Positions 37,282 to 46,999 are shown, numbered from the stretch's first letter. The stretch: DNA of 64,000 bases from Rhodococcus triatomae (GCF_014217785.1 NZ_CP048814.1:3224001-3288000), one strand, 5' to 3'. Numbers and translations: made by a program. Notes: generated from the sequence alone by a model not told the origin.

Positions 37282-37839
37282 TTAGAGCCGGTCGGGGAGG
37301 TGGGGTGCGAGTGCGGTGAGGATGCGTTCGGCTTCGCTGCAGGCTTGTTCGGGTGTGGTGACGTCTTCGTCGGGGCGGTCTGAGGTGGGGGAGTAGGTGA
37401 CGGAGAGTTGGAAGATTCCGGGTTCGATGTCCATGGTGGCGAAGCAGTTGGAGCCGCCGGTGAATTCGGCGATGGACACGTCGCGTCCGTTGATGGTGGT
37501 GCGGTTGTATTCGACGAGTCGTTCGTCGGCGAGAACGCTCTCGAAGGTCATTCCTCTGGCCGCGAACGTTGCTCCGTAGCCGGGGTTCCAATGAGCAACG
37601 GAGCATTCGTTGGAGATGGGATTCTGCCGCTCGGTCCGGTGGTGATTCGCTACCGAGAAACCAACTTCTTCGAGCGCGTCGAAAGGGAGGTCGTCGCAGG
37701 GGTGGTAGGTGATCGGGATCGGTGCCGCGCTGGTGGTTGTGGCGGTGGGCGAGTCGGTATCGGTGCCGCAGGCGGTGAGCGAGACGGCGGCGAGGAGGCC
37801 GAGTCTGCCGACGGCAGCGAGGGTGCGCGAGTGGGTCAC
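37282..37839 (-). CDS. DUF3558-like lipoprotein, copy D1
   Basis: 185 residues from a GTG, lipobox LTACGT. It is a mosaic: the C-terminal half is almost identical to D2, but the segment around residues 60-90 (EEVGFSVANHHRTERQNPIS) differs and the signal peptide has LAAVSLTACG. This suggests recombination between copies. It is preceded by a short remnant of the ESX-like gene at about 37836-37866. Confidence 0.85.
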   Translation of the reverse strand: MTHSRTLAAVGRLGLLAAVSLTACGTDTDSPTATTTSAAPIPITYHPCDDLPFDALEEVGFSVANHHRTERQNPISNECSVAHWNPGYGATFAARGMTFESVLADERLVEYNRTTINGRDVSIAEFTGGSNCFATMDIEPGIFQLSVTYSPTSDRPDEDVTTPEQACSEAERILTALAPHLPDRL

Positions 37840-37865
37840 TGGTTGGTTCCGATCGAGTGGTAGCC
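37836..37865 (-). pseudogene. 3' remnant of the ESX-like gene before D1
   Basis: Ten codons (GYHSIGTNQ and stop) overlap the D1 start as GTGA, as at 1315-1344. Confidence 0.75.
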
Positions 37866-37878
37866 GCCGAGGTTCGTG

Positions 37879-37946
37879 ATCCGCGGACGTTGTGTGCACC
37901 GTGCTCTCGAAGGTTCGGGGGCGCGGTGTGCAGTATGTCCGCGGAT
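37879..37946. terminator. Inverted repeat, third copy
   Basis: Same element as 1358-1425, between lipoproteins D1 and D2. Outer arms ATCCGCGG and CCGCGGAT, inner arms TGTGCACCG and CGGTGTGCA. Confidence 0.6.
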
Positions 37947-37981
37947 TCTGGGGTAGTGGGTGCCGTCGGTGTTCGTGCGGG

Positions 37982-38536
37982 CTAGAGCCGGTCGGGGAGG
38001 TGGGGTGCGAGTGCGGTGAGGATGCGTTCGGCTTCACCGCAGGCTTGTTCGGGTGTGGTGACGTCTTCGTCGGGGCGATCCGACGTGGGGGAGTAGGTGA
38101 CGGAGAGTTGGAAGATTCCGGGTTCGATGTCCATGGTGGCGAAGCAGTTGGAGCCGCCGGTGAATTCGGCGATGGACACGTCGCGTCCGTTGATGGTGGT
38201 GCGGTTGTATTCGACGAGTCGTTCGTCGGCGAGGACGCTGTCGAAGGTCATTCCTCTGGCGGAGAAGGTGGCGCCGTAGCCGGGGTCGATGTGGGCGAAG
38301 GTGCACCCGTGTGAGATCGGGTTCTGTCGGTCGGTGCGGTCGTGCTCGAGGTCGAACCCGACCTGTGCGAGTGCGTCGAAGGAGAGGTCGTCGCAGGGGT
38401 GGTAGGTGATCGGGATCGGTGCCGTGCTGGTGGTTGTGGCGGTGGGCGAGTCGGTATCGGTGCCGCAGGCGGTGAGTGCGGTGACGGTGAGGAGGCCGAG
38501 TGCGCCGACGGCGGCGAGGGTGCGCGAGTGGGTCAC
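37982..38536 (-). CDS. DUF3558-like lipoprotein, copy D2
   Basis: 184 residues from a GTG overlapping the stop of the ESX-like gene upstream. Lipobox LTACGT. It is nearly identical to A2 at 1462; the differences lie near the C-terminus (SDRPDEDVTTPEQAC against SGYPDRYVTTIEQAC). It is part of the unit duplicated with the CRISPR array. Confidence 0.87.
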   Translation of the reverse strand: MTHSRTLAAVGALGLLTVTALTACGTDTDSPTATTTSTAPIPITYHPCDDLSFDALAQVGFDLEHDRTDRQNPISHGCTFAHIDPGYGATFSARGMTFDSVLADERLVEYNRTTINGRDVSIAEFTGGSNCFATMDIEPGIFQLSVTYSPTSDRPDEDVTTPEQACGEAERILTALAPHLPDRL

Positions 38537-38949
38537 TGGTTGGTTCCGATCGAGTGGTAGCCGTCGGCGGACTGGGAGTCGGTGGCGAGGTAGGCGTCGA
38601 GTACTGCCTGGAGCGAATCGCGGAGATCGCGTGCGTACTTGATGTGCGCTTGGAGGTAGCCGACGGCGGAGCTCTCGTCTGCGATTTGGCCGCCACCGCG
38701 GGCTTTGTGCTGGAATTTCTGCACGATCAGCCTCGAGGTCTCGATGTCTGCTTCACCGATTCCGAGGGTCTCGTAGTAGAGCTCGTCGCTCGCTCGGTCC
38801 TGTAATCGCTGGAGCTTGCGGATGTAGTCGTCGCAGTAGTTGATGCACTCGCGCATCTTGTCCGGGTCGAGGCTGAGTTGGCCGCTGCCGATGGCTGCGG
38901 CGGAAAATGCCTGCCAGCTCCCCGGCGCGGGTGCGTCGCTTGCGCTCAT
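38533..38949 (-). CDS. ESX-like small helical protein, copy D
   Basis: 138 residues, about five residues different from the protein at 2013-2429 (for example QAFSAAA against QEFSAAA, LQAHIKYARDLR against LGAHIRYATDLR). Same ribosome binding site and the same GTGA overlap with its lipoprotein. About 150 bases further right, CRISPR array 4 begins. Confidence 0.8.
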   Translation of the reverse strand: MSASDAPAPGSWQAFSAAAIGSGQLSLDPDKMRECINYCDDYIRKLQRLQDRASDELYYETLGIGEADIETSRLIVQKFQHKARGGGQIADESSAVGYLQAHIKYARDLRDSLQAVLDAYLATDSQSADGYHSIGTNQ

Positions 38950-39098
38950 GGTTGTGCTCCCTCCCTGTACGGCTGACGGCCGCTGCACGTCGGCCGAACT
39001 CCCCGGCGCGCACCATACCAGCAGGGGCCTGGATCATTGACTGCGCGAAGGCCTGCTGTGTGGGGCGAGGGCCGTTGGTGCCGACGAGGATCGATGCT

Positions 39099-41131
39099 GC
39101 CTCAATGAAGGGCAGCTCCGGCAGGAGCTGCGACCGGCCTGCGGATCCGACCACGGGTCCACTGCCTCGAGGATGCCTCAATGAAGGGCAGCTCCCGAAG
39201 GAGCTGCGACACCTCCTGCACGAGTGTGCCGTCCGCGTCGGTGTACGGGCCTCAATGAAGGGCAGCTCCCGAAGGAGCTGCGACTCGGCGGCGTGGAGCT
39301 CGGCCTCGACGTCGGACCACTCGCCTCAATGAAGGGCAGCTCCCGAAGGAGCTGCGACACTCGTCATGATGATGATTCCGCGGCTGCCGTAGTGGCTGCC
39401 TCAATGAAGGGCAGCTCCCGAAGGAGCTGCGACATCGCAGTGGGCTTCATCGTGTGGGCGATGTGGCGGCCTCAATGAAGGGCAGCTCCCGAAGGAGCTG
39501 CGACCGAACACCGGGCCGTTACTCTTGTACGCTCCGTTGACGCCTCAATGAAGGGCAGCTCCCGAAGGAGCTGCGACCCTGGGCAGAGAACCTCGCTGTC
39601 GTCGTCGGCGTACCGGCCTCAATGAAGGGCAGCTCCCGAAGGAGCTGCGACGCCGATCGCTACTGCGGTAGCTCACTCGGCGCGTCGGGCCTCAATGAAG
39701 GGCAGCTCCCGAAGGAGCTGCGACACCCGGCCGGCCCCCAAGTCCACAACATCGCGTCCGAGCCTCAATGAAGGGCAGCTCCCGAAGGAGCTGCGACCCG
39801 ACGCACGGAGCTCCGGCAGCGCCGCCTCGAGCGCCTCAATGAAGGGCAGCTCCCGAAGGAGCTGCGACCGCCGAGAAGCTGGGGAAGGACTGGTGGAAGT
39901 GAAGCAGCCTCAATGAAGGGCAGCTCCCGAAGGAGCTGCGACCCAGTCACCAGACGGCGACCGGCGACGCGGCTTGCGGGGCCTCAATGAAGGGCAGCTC
40001 CCGAAGGAGCTGCGACCGGATTCGGCCGTTGCCGGACAGGATGGCCTGCCCTCCAGCCTCAATGAAGGGCAGCTCCCGAAGGAGCTGCGACGCAGTCATG
40101 AGGGATTCATACCAGACGAATCGGACAGCCGCCTCAATGAAGGGCAGCTCCCGAAGGAGCTGCGACGGTCGACGAGCGACTCACCTAGCGCCCGGCTGAT
40201 CTCGCCTCAATGAAGGGCAGCTCCCGAAGGAGCTGCGACCGGAAGTAGCCTTCGCCGCGGCGGGCGGGATCGACGCCTCAATGAAGGGCAGCTCCCGAAG
40301 GAGCTGCGACGACGAGTTGTTCGAGCATCACCTCGGCGTTCTCGCGGCCTCAATGAAGGGCAGCTCCCGAAGGAGCTGCGACTTCGGCCACCCCACACGC
40401 CATCACGGAACCGGTGCTCTTCCGCGCCTCAATGAAGGGCAGCTCCCGAAGGAGCTGCGACTGCGGTCCTGCTGCCCGCGTGCACGACCGCCCGACTCAT
40501 GCCTCAATGAAGGGCAGCTCCCGAAGGAGCTGCGACGACTGTTCGCGTAATTGCGTGGGTGTCACCTGGTAGTGCCTCAATGAAGGGCAGCTCCCGAAGG
40601 AGCTGCGACATCGCGTTCATCGCGAACCTGGACCTGTGCGCGATGCCTCAATGAAGGGCAGCTCCCGAAGGAGCTGCGACACGCCAGCCGGAGCGGTCGC
40701 TGTGGACGTCCCATGCGGTGCCTCAATGAAGGGCAGCTCCCGAAGGAGCTGCGACGTCGAGAACAAGTTTCGCTACGGCGCCGCCGCCCCCGTCGGCCTC
40801 AATGAAGGGCAGCTCCCGAAGGAGCTGCGACATCGGCCTCCACGCGCATGCAGCACTGGGGGCAAATTCCGAGCCTCAATGAAGGGCAGCTCCCGAAGGA
40901 GCTGCGACGGTGCGGGCTCTACGGCCTTAACCCTGCACGACTTGGGGGCCTCAATGAAGGGCAGCTCCCGAAGGAGCTGCGACTCGGCACCGTGGTCGGC
41001 CTCGGTGCGGCCCTCGACGGCCTCAATGAAGGGCAGCTCCCGAAGGAGCTGCGACTCGACCCGGTGCGATGTCTCATCGCCACCCGCACGGAGGTGCCTC
41101 AATGAAGGGCAGCTCCCGAAGGAGCTGCGAC
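39099..41131 (-). CRISPR. CRISPR array 4, 28 repeats
   Basis: Repeat starts: 39099 (degenerate, CTCCGGCAGGAG in the hairpin), 39175, 39249, 39323, 39398, 39469, 39542, 39616, 39689, 39762, 39833, 39907, 39981, 40056, 40131, 40204, 40275, 40347, 40426, 40501, 40574, 40645, 40720, 40796, 40873, 40948, 41020 and 41096. The repeat is the same as the older repeats of array 1 (GAAGGGCAGCTC). The leader lies to the right, so transcription is leftward. The degenerate copy at the left end is the oldest, as expected for the leader-distal end. No spacer is obviously shared with array 1. Confidence 0.98.
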
Positions 41132-41312
41132 AGCGCCTCAAATTTACCCCCTCTGACCAGCGGCGGAACACCCCTCCCGCGAGCGCTCCGCTTCCGAGTG
41201 CTGAAATCCGAGGGCCACAATGGGGTGGACGACGCGTACGCGCTCTCTACCTGCGGAAACGAGGCGCGAGCGCTCCCCGGGGATTTGTGCACTGACGGAG
41301 CGCTCGCAAAGG
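41132..41312 (-). promoter_or_regulatory. CRISPR leader of array 4
   Basis: Closely matches the leader at 5344: CAAATTTACCCCCTCTGA, CGGCGGAACACCCCTC, GAAATCCGAG, CTACCTGCGGAAA, and terminal GGAGCGCTCGC. From 41313 to the SDR gene at 41424 nothing else was recognised. Confidence 0.88.
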
Positions 41313-41423
41313 GGTTCTCCTGGGCTCGCTGTCGTCGAGGGAACCGTGCCACTCGAGGGAAGTCCCCGGCTCTTCTCCGACACTGATGCCGAGCAGTCTT
41401 GAGTCGGTGGAACCGGCTGTCGC

Positions 41424-42167
41424 TCAATGCCGGTGGAACCGGCCCGGATCGGCTTGATCGCGCGGCTTGACGATGATCTGGTCCAGGTTGACGTGCGGCG
41501 GCCGGGACGCGACGAATCCGATGATCTCGGCGATGTCGTCCGCGACCAGCGGGTCGATCCCCTCGTACACCTTGTCGGCGCGATCCTGGTCGCCGTCGAA
41601 GCGAACCAGGGAGAACTCCGTCTCCACCGCGCCCGGCGCGATCTCGGTGAGCCGCACCGGCTTACCGAGAAGCTCCCCGCGCAGGGTGCGATGGAGGACG
41701 GCCTGGGCGTGCTTGGCCGACGTGTACCCGGAGCCGTTGTCGTAGGCGGAGAACGCCGCCACGGAGGTGACCGTGACGATCAGTCCGTCTCCGGAATCGA
41801 TCAACTTGGGCAGTAGGGCCTTGGTGACCCGCAGCGTGCCCAGCACGTTCGTCTCCCACATCCAGCGCCAGTCGTCGAGGTCCGCCTCGAGCACCGTGGC
41901 CAGCCCCTTGGCGCCACCCGCGTTGTTCACCAGCACGTCCACCCGCGGCAGCACCGCGCCGAGAGCCGCCACCGAGTCCTCGTCGGTGACGTCCAGTTCG
42001 ATGGCGGTGCCGCCGATCTCGTCGGCGAGCTTCTCGAGACGGTCCAGCCGGCGGGCGCCGACCACGACGTGGAAGCCCTGCTCGGCGAGGGTGCGGGCGG
42101 TGGCTTCGCCGATTCCCGAGCTGGCTCCGGTGACGACGGCGATACGGGTGTCCGGTGCAATGGTCAT
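41424..42167 (-). CDS. Short-chain dehydrogenase/reductase
   Basis: 247 residues, started at MTIAPDTRIAVV. Classical SDR features: the nucleotide-binding TGASSGIG, the LDVTDEDSV acidic residue, NNAGG, and the catalytic Ser/Tyr/Lys set with TVTSVAAF and YTSAK. It is likely an NADP-dependent oxidoreductase of the YdfG type; the substrate is not evident. It forms a small operon with the dioxygenase upstream (16-base gap). Confidence 0.92.
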   Translation of the reverse strand: MTIAPDTRIAVVTGASSGIGEATARTLAEQGFHVVVGARRLDRLEKLADEIGGTAIELDVTDEDSVAALGAVLPRVDVLVNNAGGAKGLATVLEADLDDWRWMWETNVLGTLRVTKALLPKLIDSGDGLIVTVTSVAAFSAYDNGSGYTSAKHAQAVLHRTLRGELLGKPVRLTEIAPGAVETEFSLVRFDGDQDRADKVYEGIDPLVADDIAEIIGFVASRPPHVNLDQIIVKPRDQADPGRFHRH

Positions 42168-42183
42168 GGCGACGATCGTAGGC

Positions 42184-43140
42184 TCAGACACCTACCGGCT
42201 CGTCGATCACCGAGTACTCGCTCGCGTCGCCGGCGATCGAACGGCTCTGCTCACCGTTCACGCTCACCGGGACGTCGCCGGCGAGGGTGATCCGGTGCAG
42301 CCGGCGGTGCTGGTCGTCGTAGTCCGCGACCGCGTAGTGCTGGGTGGCACGGTTGTCCCAGATCGCGACGTCACCGGGCTGCCAGCTCCACCGGGTGGTG
42401 TACTCGAGCGAGACGGCATGGTCCTGGAGGACCTTGAACAGTGCCTGGGACTGTGAGCTGCTGAGGCCCACCAGGCTCTTCACGAAGTGGCCCAGCAGCA
42501 GGGTGCGCTCGCCGGTCTCGGGATGCACGCGCACGACGGGGTGCTCGGTCTCGAAGTAGGTGGACTGGAACTCGGCGCGGTACTCGCTGGTCTTCGCGTC
42601 CGTGGCGCGTTCGGCGCTCGTCGCCGCGTAGTCGTAGACATTGGTGTGTGTGGCCCACAGGTTCTCGGCGAGCAGCCGGAGCGGCTCGGGGAGCGCGTTG
42701 TAGGCCGCGACCCCGGACGCCCACGTGGTGGTGCCGCCGTACGAGGGCAGCTCGATCGCGCGCAGGATCGATGCCTTCGGGATTCGGTCGACGAAGGTGA
42801 CGTCGGTGTGCCAGCTGTTGGCCTTGCCGAAATCGGAGTCGATCGGCAGCACGCGGGTGCCCCGGGAGGTGACGGTCGGGTGTGCGGTGGTGGGGCTGCC
42901 GAGCAACTCGGCGAACGCGTACTGCTCGTCGTCGGTCAGGTGATCTTGACCATGGAAGAACACCACCTTGTGGGTGAGCAGCGCAGTGCGAATCGACGAC
43001 ACGACCTGCTCGTCGAGGTTGCCGGACAGACGGACTCCGTCGATCCGGGCACCGATGTGCGCGCCGAGCTTGACCACGCTCGGGGTGGTCACGGGGGTGG
43101 CGGACGTCGTGGCGGGTGCTGCGGCGAGTGATGCGGACAT
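42184..43140 (-). CDS. TauD/TfdA-family alpha-ketoglutarate dioxygenase
   Basis: 318 residues with a ribosome binding site (AAAGG) before ATG. The iron-binding facial triad is visible as HTD ([12 protein letters not shown]) and the distal histidine in [10 protein letters not shown]; the 2-oxoglutarate arginine is in LHRITLAG. Such enzymes release sulfite from taurine or alkylsulfonates, cleave alkyl sulfates, or act on herbicides. Here the substrate cannot be told. A Cys-rich short reading frame in the divergent region hints at sulfur control. Confidence 0.9.
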   Translation of the reverse strand: MSASLAAAPATTSATPVTTPSVVKLGAHIGARIDGVRLSGNLDEQVVSSIRTALLTHKVVFFHGQDHLTDDEQYAFAELLGSPTTAHPTVTSRGTRVLPIDSDFGKANSWHTDVTFVDRIPKASILRAIELPSYGGTTTWASGVAAYNALPEPLRLLAENLWATHTNVYDYAATSAERATDAKTSEYRAEFQSTYFETEHPVVRVHPETGERTLLLGHFVKSLVGLSSSQSQALFKVLQDHAVSLEYTTRWSWQPGDVAIWDNRATQHYAVADYDDQHRRLHRITLAGDVPVSVNGEQSRSIAGDASEYSVIDEPVGV

Positions 43141-43287
43141 CGTCGGCCTTTCACGGAAAGGGGCAGTGGGGATCCCCGCCACCGCATCACGCAGGAGGCG
43201 GCTCCCGGAAGCGTTCGGCTCAGCCCGATCCCAACACCGCACGGCGTCTGCGATTGGAGGCATCCGGGAAAGCTGCTATTTTCATGG

Positions 43288-43399
43288 CATGCCCTCGAGT
43301 CGGCCCACCCAACTGCGCGTCACCTATGTGACTGCTGCGCTGGGTTCTCGGCTGCCTTTGGCGCGGGAACTGTGTTGTCCCCGCACCTTCTGCAGCTGA
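43288..43399 (+). CDS. Possible Cys-rich leader peptide
   Basis: A 36-residue reading frame from ATG ending ARELCCPRTFCS. Actinobacterial sulfur genes often carry upstream peptides with clustered cysteines that sense cysteine supply. There is no clear ribosome binding site, so this is tentative. The remainder of the gap 43141-43498 shows no other gene; it holds the divergent promoters of the dioxygenase and the ROK regulator. Confidence 0.35.
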
Positions 43400-43498
43400 C
43401 CTGCGCTGCCGTCCCCTCCACCCGAAGTTCGCCTCCGGCGACACGTGGTCTCGTAGGGATGCGGAGCGCTCCGCATCGACAATTCGAGGACGACACCC

Positions 43499-44776
43499 GT
43501 GTCCGTACCCACTCTTTCGCCCGCACTCTCCAACTCCGCACGCCCCGGGACGGCCTCCCGCACCGCCCGAGGTGCCCGATCGCGACCGGTCATCGTCGCG
43601 CCGGAACTGGGGCTGAGTGACACCCCGGCGGCCGCCGTGTTCCGGGTCGCGCGTGCCCGAGGCCCCATTGCCAGGGACGCCGCGGCCAAGGCCACGGGGT
43701 TGAGCATCGCCACCGTCAATCGTCAAGTGTCCGCGCTGCTGGACATCGGTGTCCTGCGCGAACGCGCCGACCTCGCCCCGTCGGGGGCGGTCGGCCGGCC
43801 CCGTGTCCCGTTCGAGGTCGATCACGACCCGTACCTGACCGTGGGAATCCACATCGGTGCCGTCGTGACCAGCATCATCGCCAGCGACATCCGAGGGAAG
43901 GTGCTCGGCGCCGTCGAGGTGCCCACACCGCGGTCGCCCGCACCGGAGGCACTGGCCTCGATCGCCCGCAGCGCCAGGGCCTTCGCCTCCCGCTGGCATC
44001 GACGTCGCCCCCTGTGGGCCGGGGTCGCGATCGGCGGCCGGGTCGACACCCGCACCGGCGTGGTCGATCACCCGCGCCTGGGATGGTCCGAGGCGCAGGT
44101 CGGCGCCGTCGTCGCCGCGGGGCTCGGTCTGCCGGTGTCCGTGGCGCCCCACGTCGAGGCCATGGCGGCCTCGGAACTGCTGCTCACCCCCGATCAGGTG
44201 GACACCACCACCGGTCCCGGTGACACCGGGCTGTACTTCTACGCCCGGGAGACCGCGGGCATCGCGATCACGATCGGAGGGCGGGTGCACACCCCGTCGA
44301 ACGGTCCCGGATCCATCGCGCACCTGCCGACCGGGTCGTCGTCGCAGTGCTCGTGCGGATCCACCGGCTGCCTCGAGGCCACGGTCAGCGACCGGGCGGT
44401 GCTCACCGCCGCGGTCGATGCCGGAATCCTCGACGGCACCCCGTCGATGACGGCGCTGGTCAAGGCGGCTGCCGACGGCTCGGTGCCGGCACACGACCTG
44501 CTCGTGGACCGGGCTCGCGTCCTCGGCCGGACGGTGGCGATCCTGCGTGACCTGTTCAACCCCGATCGGGTGATCCTGGGCGGGCAGGCGTTCACCGCAT
44601 ACGAGGCCGGAATCCCGCACGTCGCATCCGCTTTCGCGCAGGCGTCCTCGCTCGAACGCAAGGACATCCGGATCACCGGGTTCGGCAACCGCGTGCAGGA
44701 GTACGCATCCACCGTGGTGTCGCTGAGCGGCGTCTTCTCCGATCCCGTGTCGGCCATGCGGCGGGCGTCGGCCTGA
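43499..44776 (+). CDS. ROK-family transcriptional regulator
   Basis: 425 residues from a GTG. Winged-helix DNA-binding region at about 45-95 (ARDAAAKATGLSIATVNRQV), then a ROK sugar-kinase fold with the zinc motif CSCGSTGCLE and an incomplete ATP site. These proteins usually repress sugar genes and respond to a sugar ligand. The N-terminal 40 residues are low complexity, so a later start is possible. Divergent from the dioxygenase gene. Confidence 0.88.
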   Translation: MSVPTLSPALSNSARPGTASRTARGARSRPVIVAPELGLSDTPAAAVFRVARARGPIARDAAAKATGLSIATVNRQVSALLDIGVLRERADLAPSGAVGRPRVPFEVDHDPYLTVGIHIGAVVTSIIASDIRGKVLGAVEVPTPRSPAPEALASIARSARAFASRWHRRRPLWAGVAIGGRVDTRTGVVDHPRLGWSEAQVGAVVAAGLGLPVSVAPHVEAMAASELLLTPDQVDTTTGPGDTGLYFYARETAGIAITIGGRVHTPSNGPGSIAHLPTGSSSQCSCGSTGCLEATVSDRAVLTAAVDAGILDGTPSMTALVKAAADGSVPAHDLLVDRARVLGRTVAILRDLFNPDRVILGGQAFTAYEAGIPHVASAFAQASSLERKDIRITGFGNRVQEYASTVVSLSGVFSDPVSAMRRASA

Positions 44777-44789
44777 CCGGTCGACCACC

Positions 44790-44830
44790 GAGCGCGGCCC
44801 CTCCCCACATTCAGGGGAGGGGCCGCGCTC
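44790..44830. terminator. Bidirectional hairpin between convergent genes
   Basis: GAGCGCGGCCCCTCCCC and GGGGAGGGGCCGCGCTC form a perfect 17-base-pair stem with a 7-base loop, between the stops of the ROK regulator and the efflux gene. Confidence 0.85.
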
Positions 44831-44841
44831 GTCTCGGGAGG

Positions 44842-46293
44842 TCAGTCGACCGGCGTGAACTCACGCTCGCGCAGCGGAACCCGCGTGTAGCTGTGGGTGG
44901 GGCGCGGTCGGCGGCCGAGGAACAGCAGGGCGACGAGCGCGGCCAGCGCGAACCCGGCGGCGACGAGGATCGTCGGCCCGGTCGCGGTGCCGGAGGGGTC
45001 GCTGCGCTGGAGCGGTCCGTACACCGTCATCAGCACGGCGAGGCCGAGCGCCCCGCCCACCTGGATGCCCGTCTGCATGAGGCCGGACGCCGCGCCGGTG
45101 TCCTCCGCGGGCGCGTTCTGCACCACGAGCGCACTCAGTGGCACGAACGCGAGGCCCGCTCCCACGCCCAGCACCAGTGACGGCCCCAGGATCGACGCCG
45201 CGTAGGAGCTCGCGGGTCCGAGCAGGGACATCCAGACGAGCCCGACGACGAACAGGGCGATCGCCGAGGTCAACGTGCGCTGCGGGCCGAACCGATCGAC
45301 GACGCGGGCCGTCACGCCCGAGACGACGAGCCCGAGATTCACGAGCATGAACGGCAGGAAGGCCAGCCCGGTGGTGAGGGAGTCGTAGCCCTTGACGTCG
45401 TGCAGGAAGAGCACGACGAAGGTGAACATCCCGATCATGGCGCCGGGGATGAGCAGGATCGCCACGTAGGGCGCGAGCTTGGCGCGGCTGTCGAGGATGC
45501 GGGGAGGTAGCAGCGGCTGCCCGGCGCGTCGTTCCACGAGGACGAAGGCGATCAGTCCGGCGGCGCCGAGTGCGAACGCGACGAGGGCACCGGGATCGGT
45601 CCAGGCGTGTTCGGCGGCGCGGATGAATCCGTAGACCAGTGCCGTCATCCCCACCGTCGATGTGACCGCGCCCGCCACGTCGAATCGTCCTCGTACCCGG
45701 GCGCCTTCGGCGACGGTGAACGGGACGGCGAGAAGGATGGCGAGTCCGATCGGCACGTTGACGAACATGACCCAGTGCCAGGAGAGCCGGGTGGTGAGGA
45801 TGCCGCCGAGGAGGAGACCCAGCGCCCCGCCCGAGGCGGCACCGATGGAGAACCACGAGATCGCGCGCGTGCGTCCCGGCCCCGGCGGGAAGTTCTGTGC
45901 GATGAGCCCGAGTGCGGTGGGCGCTGCCAGGGCGGCGCCGACGCCCTGTGCGATGCGGGCCGCCAACAGCATCCATCCCTCGGTGGCGAATCCGCCGAGC
46001 AGTGACGCCACCGTGAAGACCGCCGTGCCCACCAGCAGTGCGCGTCGTCGCCCGATCACGTCGCCGATCCTGCCTCCGAGCAGGAGCAGGCCGCCCACGG
46101 AGAGGGCATAGGCGTTCATCACCCAGGACTGGTCGACGGGGGTGAAGCCGAGATCGTTCCGGATCTCGGGCAATGCGATCGTGACGATGGTGCCGTCGAG
46201 CACGATCATGAGCTGGCTGGCGACGATGAACGCCAACCCGAACCAGGTCCGCCGGGACACGGTGTCCGCGGCGGCAGTGGGGGCGGTGGTCAC
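44842..46293 (-). CDS. DHA2-type (14-helix) MFS drug efflux transporter
   Basis: 483 residues from a GTG behind GAGGAG. It has the 14 hydrophobic segments of DHA2 proteins, motif A GRIGDVIGRRRALLVG, motif C-like GLLLGGILTTRLSWHWVMFV and motif D1-like LDGTIVTIALPEI in the first helix. Proton-coupled export of drugs or dyes is the usual role. It is divergent from a TetR regulator with three operator copies between them, so it is very likely the target of that repressor. A longer upstream reading frame exists but lacks a ribosome binding site. Confidence 0.93.
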   Translation of the reverse strand: MTTAPTAAADTVSRRTWFGLAFIVASQLMIVLDGTIVTIALPEIRNDLGFTPVDQSWVMNAYALSVGGLLLLGGRIGDVIGRRRALLVGTAVFTVASLLGGFATEGWMLLAARIAQGVGAALAAPTALGLIAQNFPPGPGRTRAISWFSIGAASGGALGLLLGGILTTRLSWHWVMFVNVPIGLAILLAVPFTVAEGARVRGRFDVAGAVTSTVGMTALVYGFIRAAEHAWTDPGALVAFALGAAGLIAFVLVERRAGQPLLPPRILDSRAKLAPYVAILLIPGAMIGMFTFVVLFLHDVKGYDSLTTGLAFLPFMLVNLGLVVSGVTARVVDRFGPQRTLTSAIALFVVGLVWMSLLGPASSYAASILGPSLVLGVGAGLAFVPLSALVVQNAPAEDTGAASGLMQTGIQVGGALGLAVLMTVYGPLQRSDPSGTATGPTILVAAGFALAALVALLFLGRRPRPTHSYTRVPLREREFTPVD

Positions 46294-46329
46294 GGCGGTG
46301 CTCCTCGGGTCGGGGGTATCGTGGGAATC

Positions 46330-46386
46330 GGAGAGCGTCTCCAAATGGAGAGTGTCTCCGGATGTGAATATACGGAGAGAGTCTCC
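46330..46386. promoter_or_regulatory. Three TetR-type operator copies
   Basis: GGAGAGCGTCTCC (46330-46342), GGAGAGTGTCTCC (46347-46359) and GGAGAGAGTCTCC (46374-46386) are palindromes with arms GGAGA/TCTCC, in the divergent promoter region between the efflux gene and the TetR gene. Confidence 0.88.
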
Positions 46387-46414
46387 GCTTGCGCAAGAAG
46401 GGGTGAGGTGTCCC

Positions 46415-46999
46415 ATGTCACGATCGGTGGACGCGCCGGCCAAGCCGATGCGGGCGGACGCCCGGCGCAACTACGAGCGGATCGTCGAGGTCGCCACCGA
46501 GACGTTCCTCTCGTGCGGGGTCGACGCGTCGCTCGACGAGATCGCGAAGAAGGCGGGTGTCGGCGCGGGCACGCTGTACCGGCACTTTCCCACGCGTGAT
46601 CTGCTCGTGGCCGCCGCTCTCCGGCACAGCATGGACACCCTGACGCGCGACGCCGAACGGGACGCCGCGGAACTGCCGGCGGACGAGGCTCTGACGAACT
46701 GGATCCGGTCGCTGGCCCGGCATTCGGGGAGCTTCAAGGGCCTGCCCGAGACGATCATCGCGGCCGGGCAGGACGCCGATTCGCCGCTGTTCACCACCTG
46801 TACCGGTGCGCGGGTCGTGGGCGGACGCATCCTCGACCGCGCGCAGCGCGAGGGTTCGGTGCGCGCGGACCTCGACATCGACGAGGTGTTCACCATCGCG
46901 ACCCTGATCGCGATGGCCGGCCCACAACGGAAGTGCCAGGGCGGCCCGAGCGTGGATCGCCTGATCACCCTGTTCCTGGAAGGGATCTCGCCGCGCTGA
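46415..46999 (+). CDS. TetR-family repressor of the efflux gene
   Basis: 194 residues. N-terminal helix-turn-helix (ASLDEIAKKAGVGAGTLYRHFPTRD), variable ligand-binding C-terminal domain. It is placed divergently from the DHA2 transporter with shared palindromic operators. It would repress both genes until a drug-like ligand binds. Confidence 0.92.
   Translation: MSRSVDAPAKPMRADARRNYERIVEVATETFLSCGVDASLDEIAKKAGVGAGTLYRHFPTRDLLVAAALRHSMDTLTRDAERDAAELPADEALTNWIRSLARHSGSFKGLPETIIAAGQDADSPLFTTCTGARVVGGRILDRAQREGSVRADLDIDEVFTIATLIAMAGPQRKCQGGPSVDRLITLFLEGISPR

Noticed and set aside
39099-41131. Long open frames across the CRISPR arrays with repeated MKGSSRRSCD or SFGSCPSLR peptides on both strands.
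   Set aside because: The repeat plus spacer length is often a multiple of three, which keeps frames open by chance. The sequence is clearly a CRISPR array with a leader.
44861-46396. A 511-codon minus-strand frame overlapping the DHA2 transporter.
   Set aside because: It is the same strand in another frame and gives an Arg-rich translation. The 14-helix protein in the chosen frame is clearly coding.
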